Shown here: in pieces, positions 45,830 through 60,211 of the stretch
How positions within the stretch are numbered: the stretch's first letter is position 1
Layout of the letters: every line of letters starts with the position of its first letter
From: Lunularia cruciata
Taxonomy: Eukaryota; Streptophyta; Marchantiopsida; Lunulariales; Lunulariaceae
Length of the DNA stretch: 64,000 nt
Direction: 5' to 3'
Assembly: GCA_948567375.1 (NCBI GenBank)
Contig: OX419760.1
Location: 17,422,001-17,486,000 of the forward strand
Notes under the pieces: model-generated
Databases searched by the model: none
The model's input: only the letters and a program-made list of their open reading frames with translations
Told to the model about the DNA's origin: nothing
Made by a program: the position numbers and the translations under genes

Positions 45830-48258
45830 CTATATGGACATACCTGCATCTCTGTACACATCAGACGGTAAGCGTGGCTTCACGTGAAGTTTCAGAGGGT
45901 TACGTTTGGGCATTATCGCCCCAGCCACCTCCTCCATATCCACATCAAAAGGTTGCATCCCCTCAGGAAGGGAGAATGTTAAAGTATGCAGCGTTTGAGC
46001 TGCTGTCATTGCGACCATGATGACGGCCAAGTTCATGCCTGCACAACTTCTTCGACCGGAGCCGAAAGGAATCAAATCGAAGTCTTGCCCTTTGATATCG
46101 ACAGAGGTGTTGATAAATCTGTGTGGATCAAAATCTAGTGGATTTTCCCAGGCGTTAGAGTCTCTGCCTATAGCATAAGCATTGTAGGACACTCTAGTTT
46201 TCTCAGGAATATCATAATCAGCTAGTTTGGTGGCTTGCAAAGATTCATGCGGGATGAGCAACGGTGCTACTGGATGTAATCGGTAGGTTTCCTTCAGCAC
46301 TGCTTCAAGATACTTTAGGTTAACGAGATCCGATTCTTGTACCAGTCTTTCTCTCCCTACCACAAGGTCCAGTTCTTCTTGGACCTTCTGGCAGACTTCT
46401 GGATGACGCATCACCTCAGCCAACGCCCAGATTACAGTGCTCATACTTGTGTCCGTCCCAGCTACAAGCAAATCCTGCGGATTCACATCATCAAGGACAA
46501 GTTATGTGCTACTCGAGTTATCAGCTAGTTTCAAGTAGGTGCAGTCAAATCAATAAGACCAGTAAGGTTCGATGGGAAGCGATGATCCAATGCACGTTTA
46601 AACATTAGAAAGTTCTAGTGCTACTCATATTGTCAACCAGGGAATATTTCCAGAAAGAGCTTTAATCTTCGGGATGGCAATCTCAGGAACCGGAGCCCAG
46701 AGTGGCGATTGCAGGTCCAGGAAAGATTCTCTGCTCGCGAGTAACCATGGTTTAACTACGCCTGCCTTCGATTATGTCCATCTTCGGAACTGGTTCCACA
46801 GTCCTGAAGTATGGCATTAATCTGTTTTCAACACCCTATTTAAACTGGACAGAGCAAGCTGGTTCAATCTTGTCAAGAATCAATGATCAGAGACTTGAAA
46901 TGACATATGCTCAGAAATTGAGTGGGCATACCAGCATAAGACCTTTGATATTTTCGTCTGTGATGCTGTAGGTTTCCTTTTCTCTTTGCAAAGCGAGCAG
47001 CAAATCCACGAAGTCCATACTTGCTGTAGTCTCGAGTTTGGAAACCTTCCGACGGTGTTCCTCCAGGAGTCTGTTCAGGAACAAATCGTATCCGGCAAAA
47101 AGGGTTTTCCTTTTCGCCTTGCTTCCATCTCAGTCCCAGATGCGAAATCAAGGAATAAAATCTCCTTGGACGACTTCTCCGACCATGGAGGCTATCTCTC
47201 TGGTGAACTCCATGAAGTTCTTTGCTTCTATTGTAGCCTCCGTATTCGCGTTTTTCTGACCGTAGAAACTTTGCTTCAGAAGTGCTTGAGTTATGATGTT
47301 GAAGCCCAGCTCTTTCATCCTCAAATCTAGGTTGACGATTTCCCCGTCACGCCCGTCTTTCAGAATGCGTTCCATCGTGGACAGTATTTCTTTACTCCTT
47401 GTTTCCTGCCGACACATCGCCGCAAGTATGAACGAATGCACAACCAGAATCTTGCTACAGACTTGGAACGAGAGTCAAGCGAATGTTTCTACTCATTTTC
47501 GGTTTCATTAATCCCCATACTAAGGTACGCAATGTAAGCAGATAAGACACCTTCAGTATGGCTGTCCGTTCCTACTCTTCCGAATCGAACATATAATGCA
47601 GGGTCTACTCGGAATAGGGTTTTTCTGGTTTGTTCGCTCGAGTGATTCGCAGCTGGACACGCTTAGCATTTGAATTTCGCCACAATCTTAACCCGGTTGT
47701 GGAATCCATTGAAACTGTCGTTTCGTCCAATTTTACTTTGGCTACAGGGTTTTGCTCTGAAATGAACCATAATAGCAATTGAGATGTTCATACCTTCGAT
47801 TGTTCAATGCGTTCAGGGGAGAAGAGTTCTTGAGCACATATCTTACGGAGCGAGCGCCAGTTCTCGCCAAAAGCTGCATTTATCACAGCTGAGTGATTGT
47901 AAGCGAATATCGTTCTAGGCATGGTACCCTGAGTGCGCGATTCCAAATACGTGGTCTTGAGTCTCTAGAATTTCCTTTGCCATAGCTGATGAAGAAGCAA
48001 TGATGAACTGAACGGAACCCAGCTTTAAATTCATTAGCGGTCCATATTTCTTCGACAGTTCCATCAGCGAATGGTGAGGCATTTCGCCCAGAAGAGGAAG
48101 ATGTCCGAGAATGGGCCATCGTGGTGGTCCTGGAGGAAGTTGTGGTCTTTTCGCACGAATGAACTTCGTCAGGACGTACACTAAGATCAGGACTCCAGCA
48201 GTGCCGATCGCATAGTGAAGTACTGCGTAAGCCCAATCGGGGCCTTCAGGGAAACATC
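45830..48258 (-). pseudogene. Cytochrome P450 pseudogene (clan-71 type), three exons
   Basis: Exon 1 (about 48258-47794) has the membrane anchor and the proline hinge PPGPPRWPILGHL. Exon 2 is 47450-46932. Exon 3 (46474-45830) has the I-helix AGTDTS, the K-helix KETYRLHP (ExxR) and the heme loop FGSGRRSCAG with its cysteine ligand. Introns end GT-AG. Total length, near 530 codons, is normal for an ER-bound plant monooxygenase. Defects: two TGA codons (47148-47150 and 47130-47132) where Trp would fit, a one-base insertion near 47940-47944 after QDHVF, and no usable in-frame ATG. The nearest ATG (48256-48258) is out of frame by one base. Exon 3 is uninterrupted, so loss may be recent. The former substrate cannot be told. 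Confidence 0.85.
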
Positions 48259-49419
48259 AGCTATTGGTTTCATCATCGCAGTTACGACTTACGTTCCCAA
48301 AAGCTACCTCATGTTCCGTATGATCTAAACTGCAACTGAACACTCCACGTTCAGAAATCCTTCGTGTTTTATACACGGTCGCCCTTTCCTTCCTCGAAAT
48401 TGGATTGAGCTACTATAGAACATTGTAGAAGTTTGCTGCTACTATACCCAGCAGATTTTAACAGAAAACGGAAAATGTCAGGCTGATCATCGTCGAAGTA
48501 GCAGAGGGAATTATTTCACAGCCCATGGGCCAGGTTAGTCGTGAATTCTGTGCTTTCCTTCCTCGATGATCACCTTCCCTACTTTACAACATTCATATGT
48601 CTTCACTGTCCTGCCCACCCTATCTTTGCCAAGTGCTGATGATCCTCGAACCTGATATGGTCACATGGCCACTCTACCATTCTACCCGTGAACGCGGCAG
48701 TTAACACAAAAGTTTCTGACCTCAGGCATGGTCGATCCCTTCCGCACAGTCTACAACAAAAGTCGGGATAAGATCGAGACCGGTTCCTAAACCAATCCAC
48801 TCTTAACACCATTACCTGGTGCTTTTCTGCTGAAGGTGGTCCCATTTTGTGTCAGTCACTTTTACGTAGCTTTCAATCACTCATTCGACAATTCAATTGA
48901 CGATCGGAGACCAATCTGACAACAATATCGCAATCTCACCTTTTCTGCTTGCTCGAATGGATCACAACATCTTGGTCCCACGGAATAGATCCAAAGACGT
49001 TTGGTGAGAAAAATAAAGCTTGCATTGATTGGGTATAGTTTGCTCATGGGGTTTGTTTGTACCGTGTCAATGAACCAAAGATGCTCAAAGTTTGCACTTT
49101 GTACAAGGATTTAAAGCAATAAATTCTGACTTGACTACTTTTTGAGTGCTAATTACCGGTTCCGAGAGAACCTTCGTCCGGTCTCTCCTTAGTGTTTCAA
49201 AATGTTTCATTTGTCACCTTGATGATACACAAGGTCTTCGTAGAAACAAGACTTGATAACGATTTTATATTTGATTAAATCTAGAATCCCGATTTTGATT
49301 TAAAATATATCTTGATTTAAACAAGGAGATGTGTTTCAGAAAAGATAAAGAATTTCAAAATATATGATAGGATTTTGTCAAAATAGATTACAAAATTTTC
49401 TGAGTGTAAGTTGTTACCG
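48259..49419. other. Region upstream of the P450 pseudogene, no gene seen
   Basis: Presumably includes the former P450 promoter. A short frame (48603-48845, minus) has no recognisable motif. Confidence 0.45.
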
Positions 49420-50110
49420 CTCTAGACTCCATTGGGGCTTAGCCTCATGTTACTTTTGTTTTTTTTTCTCTCCCTTGTACTGCTTGATGGGGTCTTCCCA
49501 TTCTTCGGTTTTCCTACGTGGTCGCCTACTTCTTTACAACTATATACATATACATCCTGTGTGTGGTCCTTAGTGGAGCCGGAATGTAGTCTTTACGGTT
49601 CCGGGCGGTCGGATTTTGGTGTTGCGGCATTCAGACGGATGGTTGCACCCCTACAGACATTCGCGACGACAAAATGTTCAGCATGTGGCGGTTGGGAGTC
49701 TTCGTCAAGAAGTATGGACCCACATTCGGGTAAGAGAGTTCCGAGGTCGAGATAACAAGGGTGACCGAGTAGGGAAAACCCCATCAAGCCCCACAAGGGA
49801 GAGACGAAAATGGTAAAATGGGGCTAAGTCCAAATAGAGTCTATATGAGAAATCTCTCTTATTGTACTTTAGAGATCCGAACTATGAAATGTAAGTCGGG
49901 CAGTCTACAACCAACCAACCGGGATGTTCCGAATAAACATCAACTAATGTGATTAATCTTCTATGGATTGCCCCCGCCATTTGCACTCCGTAGAACAATG
50001 GACATGCGATAACTAAAATATATCACAAAGTATGAGAGTGAGAGGGATACCCTAATGCCTAACATGATACCGCACTCCGTGACAAATGTGTCTGGAGTGG
50101 AGAGAGACTT
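49420..50110. mobile_element. Foldback structure from ends of the RT-element family
   Basis: The left arm (49420-49526, plus sense) contains TAGACTCCATTGGGGCTTAG, TCTCTCCCTTGT and CTTGATGGGGTCTTCCC. The right arm (49758-49842) carries the same blocks in reverse complement, for example GGGAAAACCCCATCAAGCC and TGGGGCTAAGTCC. Further inverted homology to the 22.9-23.0 kb repeat follows at about 49980-50110 (GAGAGTGAGAGGG, CCTAACATGATA, GACAAATGTGTC). The arms are separated by about 230 bases that show no recognised gene. This may be a nonautonomous derivative, or two ends inserted in opposite directions. Confidence 0.72.
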
Positions 50111-53100
50111 AGACAAAGAACCAAATCTTTTGATGTGCATGTTTAGAATATTCTCTGGACTTGCCATGCTCTTTCTTTCGGTTGTATCCAGGGGACACAA
50201 GCTTCACTAGTATCACAAATAATAGAACTTAGTCACATGAAATATATCATTTTAGTGATCAAGACATACTTGTTCATACCATGTTGAAGCGGGGTTTCAA
50301 ACATTATAACTCTTTTAGTATGTAACTTTTAGCATCCTTCTTGTTTTCACAAGCGGTCGCATTTTTCCACTTTAGTATGTAAGTGTTTCTAAATATTTTT
50401 CTTTTAGTATGTTCCGGACCCCTAGGCAGAATTTTATATAACGAGCATGTCAATAAGAGGTAAGTGTATCTGATGTGAGCTTTCGATTATCATGACCTGG
50501 TAATGCTAGAAGATGTCACTTTCCTTTTCCTAATTAATTGTAATTTGGTTTTCCATTCATTCTAGAATTCAGTCCGTTGAATTAATAATAAACTTGTAAA
50601 ATAACATTATAGATAAAAGATGTCGTAAGAATGGTTTATTATACTTTATGGGAAACTTGATGGATACAGTCAATCATCTTTTGCAACCATAGGACTACGA
50701 ACTTTTATTGACTTGAAAGTGGCTCCAGGTTGGAGGATAAATCAATGAGAACTTATCTAATTTGAAAGTAAGGATGATGAACTTTATCCTCATAATAACA
50801 AACAAGTAGCTTAAATTTTTAGTTTCACATGTGTCAATCCTATATAGATGGCAGGTAGACTAGAGTCCTAATTCTCCAAGTCCTAAGAATACATGAATAA
50901 ATTTTAAAAGAAAAAATGGAAAAAAGACAAATACTCAAAAATTAATTCACAATATTTAAGACTGGATGTTCATGCAAGGGTATATTTGAATCATTGAACA
51001 AATTAATTGATTGGTGGATACAACTAAACTTCTGATATAGAAGCACCAGCAAATATAAAAAAAAAATTTAGCAAGATCAACAGTATATTACACTGGTCTT
51101 TGAGGAGAACTTTTAGCAAAACACATTCCCAGAGAAATTTTGTGATTTATTTCAATAATTATACTAATAATTTCAAATTATAATGTATGAAGGGTCTGCT
51201 AAGTGAGAATCGGAAGTGAATGTCATCATCTCCATCAATATCCTTGCTCAATCAACTTCTCATTTGTTTCTAACTATGAATAGTTAGATTTTATGATATA
51301 TTTACAAATGATGAAGGATAGGTCTACTGATAATAGTATATTTTCTTCTACTAGATGGGTTTAGCGTGGATTACGTTGAGACGTAAAACAGAAAGCTTCA
51401 CAGCCAAATTTTATATGCTCTGATCACTTGGATACATGAATATATGATTACTTTGTTTATGTAATGATGCACTAAAGCCATTGCTGTACTCATATGCAAA
51501 TCCCAATCCTCAAGTTAATATGCTCATTCATAATTAAATCATAGCAAATATTGTACATCGTGTCCTCTAATGAATTTTTTAATCACATAGTTCTTGACTT
51601 AAAGTACATAAAAATAATTTACAGGATAATTCTTGTGCGATCAAGTCTATAGATTTAATTTCCGACACTTTTCATGTGCCCTCCATACCGTTTAGCACTT
51701 TTTTCTAGAGAAACAAGAAACTCTTCCTCTTCTGGGGTGATTTTATGAAGGAATACATTCCAACCTGGGTTTCTATCCCGGGCTCTCCATTGCAGTTACA
51801 AAACTTAAAATTGCCTTTTCAAGTTATTCCATTTTTACATGAAGATATACCTGGTTTTAGTTTTACACTTGGTTTGGATCATCAAATACAAATATTTTTC
51901 ATTCTTTCCTTTCATGTACTGACCTCCGACTTTTTCTAACTTCAATTCTCAATTAAAATTTTCCAAATATTAAAGGCTTAACCATACAATTTCTAATGGT
52001 TCCAGGTTTGTAATGGTTTTCTATTGTCTGATGCGTTATATTTCAAAGATCAATCATTTCAAGACTTCACGTAAAGACACATATATTTCCAAGAAGTCTT
52101 TTGACCAACACCTAGGTTCGTTACTGCACTACCCACACAAATATTTGCCCCCATTAATTTTGATTTTAAAAGATTACTACAACTATCACCTACAACTAGA
52201 ACTATATCTACTACAACTATCACCTATTGCGGATATGCTCTTGAAATAAACTCGGAACAAAAATTTACTCTTTCAAGGGATCAGGTTTTGATGTACCATG
52301 AAGCAAAAATTACGGAAGAGGACAGACGATTCCAGAATCCTAATAATGAGAGTCTAGAGAGCTTTTCTCAACCGACTTCAGGTCTGCTCCGTCATGTTTA
52401 AGATCACACTGACTTACTCTTTCTCGATCCACCACTTATAAGCAAATAAGAAAATTTAGAACTGACCAGCAGCAAAGATGAGCCAAAAGATCAAAGGCTC
52501 TGTATCCTCTATTTCAACCAAAGAAAGTTACATAATGGAAATAATGGGAATTGTGACGATATAAAAAACAATATTGCAACTTTGGGAAAGCGTCGTAAGA
52601 TGTATTTATTTATACATGTATACTTTATCGATAATACTTCTTGATTGAGATTGCACTAATCAAGCCGCGCAATAGAACAAGAACTTTTCATTCAAGTTTG
52701 AGCTACTTAATCTAAACTGCTAGTCCATACTACATCTGTTATACATTTTGGTAAACTTTTTATTTTCATTTACTTTGAAGATCATAATTTTAAATATCAA
52801 TTGGTCCAATTATCTGCGCATATATTATTCATTTTCTATTCATACATGTAAAATTCATTTCTATATGCTTTTGTTCTATCAAAAGTATCAATAACAAAAA
52901 GTGGAGAGAATATTGACATTTATATTTCTTGTGATGAAGAGTAAACTATTGTCAACGGTATAATGTAAAGACAAGATCCATCAATGAATTTAAAAGAATC
53001 ATAAAACACGAAACAATCATACCAGACGTCGGCACAAGCCTGAGTCCACCCTTTAAGTACACCAAATTCCCGAACATCTCTTGCCGGATCGTAGTTCTCG

Positions 53101-54765
53101 AGGATGGGTCCTCCTCGATCGCTCCTCTCTAGTTACATCAAGCTAACTCACCAATCCATTATCGATGATGTTCCCTCGCGATAACGTCACGTGGTAGAGA
53201 TTGGATAGAGTTTTCTGCGGGTTCTGTAGACTTTGATCTTGTTTCTTTCGAGCTACCTGATGGGCATCGCAACAAGATTCTTCAATAAGGCTCTCTGAAA
53301 TCAGACATTGACATTAACTTGACATCTGACTGTCGTTGATGACTCGCTGTGCAACGACAACGTTTGTAAAAGCCATATCGCTGGGGTCCCAGCGACGAGA
53401 TGAATTTAGCTCGCCTAGGCGGCAATAGAGAATCATCTGTAGCTCCGATTTCTGTTTCTACTGGAAACCTAGAGTGCGAAAGATGGAGGTCACTGTAGGG
53501 AGTAATCAAGCAGGAAATAATTTGATCCATTTGCGGAAGGCAAGAACCTTAGTACTCTTTAAACATGTGAACTTATGTATCAAGCGGAGTGAGCTAGAGA
53601 GTATCAAAGAGAATTGCTGGAAATTAAGATGAGGATACTCTGAGCTCATACTCGTATTCTACACCTTAGGAATGAGATCGAGAGTCTGCGAACTGTTGCT
53701 GCTTGGGAGATGGTCCTCGTCTGCCTTCGACGCCGTTTTACTATAAATCTTCCCTTCGGTGTTTACTACGAGCATTGTTACAATCAGTTGCCCATATACC
53801 TGTAATCCAGGTTTCTTCCAAAGTCGCTATCGCCAGATATCTGTGGAACGATTTCCTACCACTGCGTTTCTAGTTGACATCTTCTACCCATGCTTGATGC
53901 GTAGCACTGCACAATTTACACCCTCTGCATGTCGTTTGTGTAGTACTACACCAAAGAGTGTAAGGCTATGGAGATTTCATCTTGTATGCGGTCCTACAGG
54001 CTGACTGCACCATGTCTCTTCAAGTAAAATTCTAGCTTGATGGCTCGACCGGATGCGTCGACCATTTTCTTCTACGGTAGACATACGCAGGTCAACATAC
54101 ATTTGAGCCACTTGCAGTCTTCCACTGTTCATGTTAGTTCGGAATATCACTCAAGGGGACTCGTGAATCTAATCGTAATGAGGTTTCCGCGGGACCAAAC
54201 CTGCTCTCCCTACCTAAGAACTCAATCGAAATCATCTCTGGACAACACGGCATCAATTGACGAGAAGTCCAGAAGATGCGAAGAAACGAGAGCCAGCCTA
54301 CGAAATTCACGCATTGCTGAAACATGGACTCCTCCACGAGAAACAACAATGTTGAGCATCCAGTTCACGTAAAATATTATACACTGGTGGAATAATCCAC
54401 ATTTACCACGAAGTATACCCTGCTGTACCTAACAAGCAATATTGTCTACCTCATTCCTTCTGTTAGCAATACGCAAAACCTGCAATTCTGGAAGATGTTC
54501 CAAAACTTCCAGCAACTCTTTAATCGACTCAAGTGGTGAAGTCCTGTACCGTACAAGACTCGGGGAGCACTGCAGAGCAATTCACGTTATCTGCAAAGAA
54601 CTGTGAGCTTAAAGGTGATGAACTTTGCGGTCTCACTGATGATGCAGCGTAGGCCCCCGAATGTTTATCTGTAACCCCGAAGAATATGATGCTTCAACAT
54701 AATATTTGCGAGGTCAAAATAGTGCCGTGTGACTCTACTGAGACCTGTATCACTGGTTCCATGTT
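50111..54765. other. AT-rich to mixed intergenic DNA, no gene supported
   Basis: 50.2-53.0 kb is AT-rich with no coding signal. From about 53.0 kb the composition is more gene-like, but frames are short and without motifs (the 82-codon minus frame at 53282-53530 cannot be supported). Confidence 0.5.
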
Positions 54766-55465
54766 CTAGACTGCTCCTTCATCTTCGGGGATACATGCCG
54801 AAGCCTTGGGGGGCTTTTTCTTTGTTTCGAAAAGTCGTAATAGGCACATCATGAACATGGATATTCTCTGCCTCATTTGAAGCTGAGACCCTTCTTTCTC
54901 GCTGCGTCCTTTGATCACCAGAAATGGAAGCATTTTCCTCAAGTAGCGGCCTTTGGTCGGACCCTGTGTACTCTCAGCAGCCGAAAATTCTGTCACCTTC
55001 TCGTCTGGCAATTCAAAACTTCCAGTTGTTATTCTAATTTCCGCGCACTGGACCTCAGACATTGTGAAAGAAACCGCGACAAATTCAAGGTTAAAAGGAA
55101 AAACATAGCACACCTGCAGATGTGGAGGCGGCGGAATCGTTTGGCTGTACTTCCAGTTGAGTCTCCATGGCTTGAGTCAACCTGAAGTACTCTTGACAGG
55201 AAAGTTCGACACACAGCCTCTCTGGAATCCCGAGTATTTCCACCTGGAATTTCGAGTCCTGATAGGAATAGTGGACAATTTGGAAATCTACGACACCCAG
55301 AGATCTCAAAGATTCGACGTCGCAGTTGCTGACAGCAGATTGTACACTTATCTCAAAGGGTCGTCGTGGAAATGGAGGCGCCTCAACCTCGCCAGATCCC
55401 GTGATGGATGACTGACAATCTTTCATCAACTGCTGGAGGCGAAACGAGTAACCGCATAGAAACAT
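54766..55465 (-). CDS. Unrecognised protein, probably two exons
   Basis: Exon 1 runs from the ATG at 55463-55465 to about 55112 (118 codons) and exon 2 from 55047 to the TAG at 54766 (93 residues). They are joined by a 64-base intron with a GTCCAG acceptor. Keeping the frame needs the donor GGT|GTGC, not the stronger neighbour one base upstream, so the junction is uncertain. The product, about 211 residues, is acidic in the first half (for example EVEAPPFPRRPFEISVQ, VDFQIVHYSYQDSKFQVEIL). In the second half it has a basic, Met-rich stretch (GRYLRKMLPFLVIKGRSEKE) and a Lys/Pro end (FETKKKPPKASACIPEDE). I recognise no domain. Strand consistency and natural composition suggest a real lineage-specific gene. 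Confidence 0.4.
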
Positions 55466-58400
55466 ACGGATCGATAGAGACGGACAATGAAGTGAGTGCC
55501 TATTATTATATTGGTTCTGGACCTCGGTTAAGCGTAACTGGTTTTGGAGTTACTAGGACTTTTCGAACTCACAGATTCAATGCACGAGCAATCCTCGCAA
55601 AACTACATTGGTAAAGAGGTGGTCCAGCTGTGCACAAATGAGTCTACGTACTAAAGAAGGAGAGGGAAAGTGAACTGGGAAGTCCACTCTCCCAAGATTG
55701 CTTCTTAGAAATTATAGTCCCTTGTTGCCAGTCAGGATACTGACACAGGCAACATGGTGGCCATTCCGAACTAGATCAGACATTTCGTCTGAGTTTCAGA
55801 TCCAGCGCGAGTGAAATCTAGTGTCTCGAGGAATCAGCTCTCCTTCGAAAGCGCATGTCGTCCAAATTAAATCAAAGCACGGAAGGACGAACTACCTTTT
55901 GTCTACGAATCCAAAATCAACCGCGAGTGCAAGTTGAGGCACTTGGCTTGCTCACCCTTGCCACCCTCGATACCATGAGCCGCCATCTCTAATGGCAAAA
56001 TAGAGCTCGGGTCCAATACGGTTTTGTTGGTGACAATAAAGACAACGAAGCCACCAGAACTCCAAACGTTAAGTTAGACATCACATTAAAAGGACATATT
56101 TTCAAAGGGACGAGTTCACGTGTTGGGTACCAGTACCGCATGGGTCACTAGCATATGTTGTTTCTGAATTATAGCTCATCTCTCCTGGACAACTTGTAAA
56201 CAAAGCCTCCCGTGATCTACATTTTCCAGGCCCCCCAAGTCCTGACCCCTGTGAATCAATGGTCTGATCAGATATCAGGCACGCACCATGGTCTACTTAA
56301 TGATATGACGAAATCATGATGCTCTGCCCTCAAGACTGCACTTCCAGCCTCGATCAGAAAGGTGTCTATTGACTCTGACTTCAACTCCAAAACTTTTGAA
56401 CAGATTTTAGAAGCCTCTCGCGCTATCTAACAAAAGCTGCTCATCAATGCAAACGCACAGTCATTGACATTTGTTGCACATGACATGTAACTTCCAATTG
56501 GCTGTTCACCTATATCAGGCTATACATAGAAGTACATTATCTCAAATGTTTTCCAGTAAAGCTTGAAGGTTCCTATTCAGTCATGAAATGATTCGACCTA
56601 CTGGGCACAGGGCCATCAACTCTGCTCATACCAAATTCAGATGCCTTGAGTCTATTTCTGGATGTTACATCTACATGAAGTACCACATACTTGCGGAGTA
56701 CAAAATGGACCCCTCAACATGATTTTCACGAGTGCTTTGAGGTAGAGATAACTTGTACAGAAGCTACACAGCACAGAGTTCGAGCATGCTCGAATTTCGA
56801 TCGGAGGAGCTATAGTAGGTATGACACCGATTGGGCCCGTTTGAGTTTGAATGAACACCACGAAGGATTGAAAACGTGGAATTGATCATGTAACAGCTGT
56901 ACTTTTTTCTTCTCACGATCTATCACTCCTCGGAGCAGTTTCTTTAATGAAGTACATTGACTGGTCTGAAATTTGTTTTGCATCTCGTCTACATAAGCCA
57001 GCCTCGGAGACTCCCGGACAATCAACAAGCTCGAGTCCCAATAGACTCAACTGTAAACACAGTTATTAACCTGATTCTCTTCTTTGACTCTTACGGGAGA
57101 TTCTTAAACCAGCGCCGCTTCTGATTGCTTCTTTCGCAGCATCATTGGTACATGCACTAACTGCTGTCAGATCCCACCATGTTCCAAAGTCAAAGACGAC
57201 CAAACCTGAGGAGGGTTTTAACAAACGAATGCGAACAAGTATGTGGGGCCGAGAACAACTTCTCTCACAGGCCTGCAGTATTAATTCAGTTGTTGACCGA
57301 AGATGTAGGCCATCTAGATTTCAATATTATTTGTTGGGTGTTTAGTGTTAGTGTTTAAATAGGTGTCCAAATCTTCAGTTCTCCCCAACTACTACGATTT
57401 CCTGATTAGATAAAATCTCCTTTCGATACAGATAAAATCTCATTTCTCGCTTCTTTTCTAGAGGAAGTTTTGTAGTTTACTAGATTTACCTTTTCTTTGC
57501 AATGTTAACAACTGCAGTGCAAACAGAGAGTTTCAAGAAGTCTGGAAATGTGTCATTTTCTTTAAGACAAGGTGCATCTTCTTTCTAGTTGTGATTTCAC
57601 GGGAAAACGTATTGCATAAAATTAGAAAAGTAAACTAAATTTGTTTATATCTCCTTTCTCCTTTCTCCTTCTTCAAGTTTTCATAAGAGGACTTAGGAAA
57701 AACGGAAAGTTTTAACATAGATACTACTAAAGGTAAGGAAATTCCACTCTACCTGGTTTGAAGAAACCTTTTTATGTGCTTCTAAAGACTGATTAAAGCC
57801 AATCATACACAAGATTATTCAAATAGAGATATGATTAAGGAATACTCTTGTTCAAGAATCTGCACTTCTTGCCACCAACATTTTCCACGAGCTTTTCCAT
57901 ATTCTGATTTATCCCCTTGTAATACTGAATTAAAAATGTATACATAAACATAGACATATTTGTTCAAACAAATAAATAACTTCAAAATATAAAGTCTAGA
58001 TAACTATGAACTCATAAAGCTACACTCTTAAGTATTATGTTATGTTTCTGTTCAGTATTCTGTTAAGTGTTATGTTAGTTTTTTAACTTTTATTTGTGTA
58101 AGGTATTTGGATGTGTTTAGGTGTATCTTTTAAGTGACTAAAATAAAAACATAAAATACAAATTTATTTATCTTTTACATCATTTTATACTAGGGAATTG
58201 TATCCTATAATATATATATAAGGCAATATGGAATAGAATGATTACATTTAAAGGATGAAAGTGGTGAAAAATGCAAGATCTTATTACAATTAAATATAAA
58301 GTTTCTAATAGTCATTTGAATTCAGTTAAATAATAGGATTGAGAAAGATAAGGTGGAACAAGCTATGGTGTACTTACATCTCGTTAACTATTATACACTG

Positions 58401-60158
58401 TATTAAAATTCAGGACAAAAGGCTTAAAATTTTTATGTATTATTTTTAGATAAATATCTGTACATTTCTTTCCTAACTAGAAAGAGGTTAGCATCTATCA
58501 TGACAAAGCTGAAAGCATGAAATAAATAGCATACTTGGATGAGAATTGTGCATTTATAAATGATATGATTGCTTTTGATAAAAAGGAACAAATTACATAC
58601 CTTTCAATGAAAATTAGAAGCAGTGAATATTGAATTTTTAAAGTTTAAGATCTCCTTTGTGACTATCTCATCAACTAACAATCTTTTGGAAATTCATTTT
58701 TATACTATCTTGGATCATAGGTGAATTTATCTACCAATCAATCAATTTTAATGTATGACCTCTATAATGAATTAAATAATGTAATTTCATATGTAAAATA
58801 TTCCTACGCTCAATAGCTATAGCAACTCTATGGTTAATCAATCAGAAATATGAAATTTGACTAGTGTCTTTTAGATTCTAAACTTATTTTATCAATTATA
58901 AATCATTTAGAATGGTACCCTTTCATAGGTTGGATAAATCGTAAAAGTTCAGGGTTATACATTGAGTTTCACAATATTGATAAATTCATGAACACTTTTA
59001 GTATTATTGAATTGCATATCATTCATTTCATATATAAATTATAATTATTATAAAATATACAAATTTGAATTTATTAAAAATAATTAAGACTAAAATTTTG
59101 ATAAAATTAATATAATAAAATACTTTTAAATTTTAAAAATAGATTTAGGATTACTTCCACTCATATGTTCTTGTATTTTTTATGAAACAATGTAACTTAC
59201 TTTTGAGTTTTAAGGGACAAACTAAAAGAGAAATGAGAAGAAAGTTAAGTACTCTAGAAGGAAATGTATAACTTTCTCCTTCATAAAATGAGAATTAGAA
59301 ATTAAAATCAAAGTATTAATTGTAAAATTATGATAATGATTAATTTATTACTTTTTTTTAATAAAAATTTTATATACCAAAATCAGATTTTTTATACTAA
59401 ATTTAGATTTTAAACGTTTATATAGTACACCTTATTAGAGGAATGTAAATAAATAGATATTTTTGTGTGTTTTAAAATGATAAATATAATTACTGATTAT
59501 TGAGTTCTTTATGATATTGAGATCGGACTTATGGAATAAGTATTATATAATAAGTATTATAACTTCTATATATGATAGAAGTTCTAAATTTGGGTTTATA
59601 ATTTTGGATTGGAAGGGCTTACTATCTCCAACTAATATTGACTATAGTCATGCTCATAGATGTTTGAATACAAGTAATGTTTCAAAAGGAAACTAAATAT
59701 AGAACTGCTAACCAAAAGTAGTCAATAACCGTTCTAATCCAAGATTATGATTATTTTTCCAAATCTAAGATTTACAGTATATTTTTTATGTATTTCTACA
59801 AACTTCAAAACTCGTAGCACTAGTAAGGTTAGCCGAGGCTTTTAGCTCCAACTATAGTTGGAATTATCTTATCAAAATTATCATCTCATCATATTAATTT
59901 TAGTAAGCATTTTCAAGCAACAAAAGATTAACAACCAAATCTTTCTTAGTGTTTTGAGGCCTACAAAAACCTTGACCATAAACTATAAGCACATATTTAT
60001 TTATTTATAAATTAAAAAAATACTTTTATGTTTTTTATTTGTTGTTGATATACTAGACAAGAATTAGTTAAAGATGTCTTTTAACCAAATAAGGCCCAAC
60101 ATCTTTTATCCATACCATGCAAGATTATTACATTCTTAGGTTTATTAGATGTATATCT

Positions 60159-60211
<53 letters not shown>

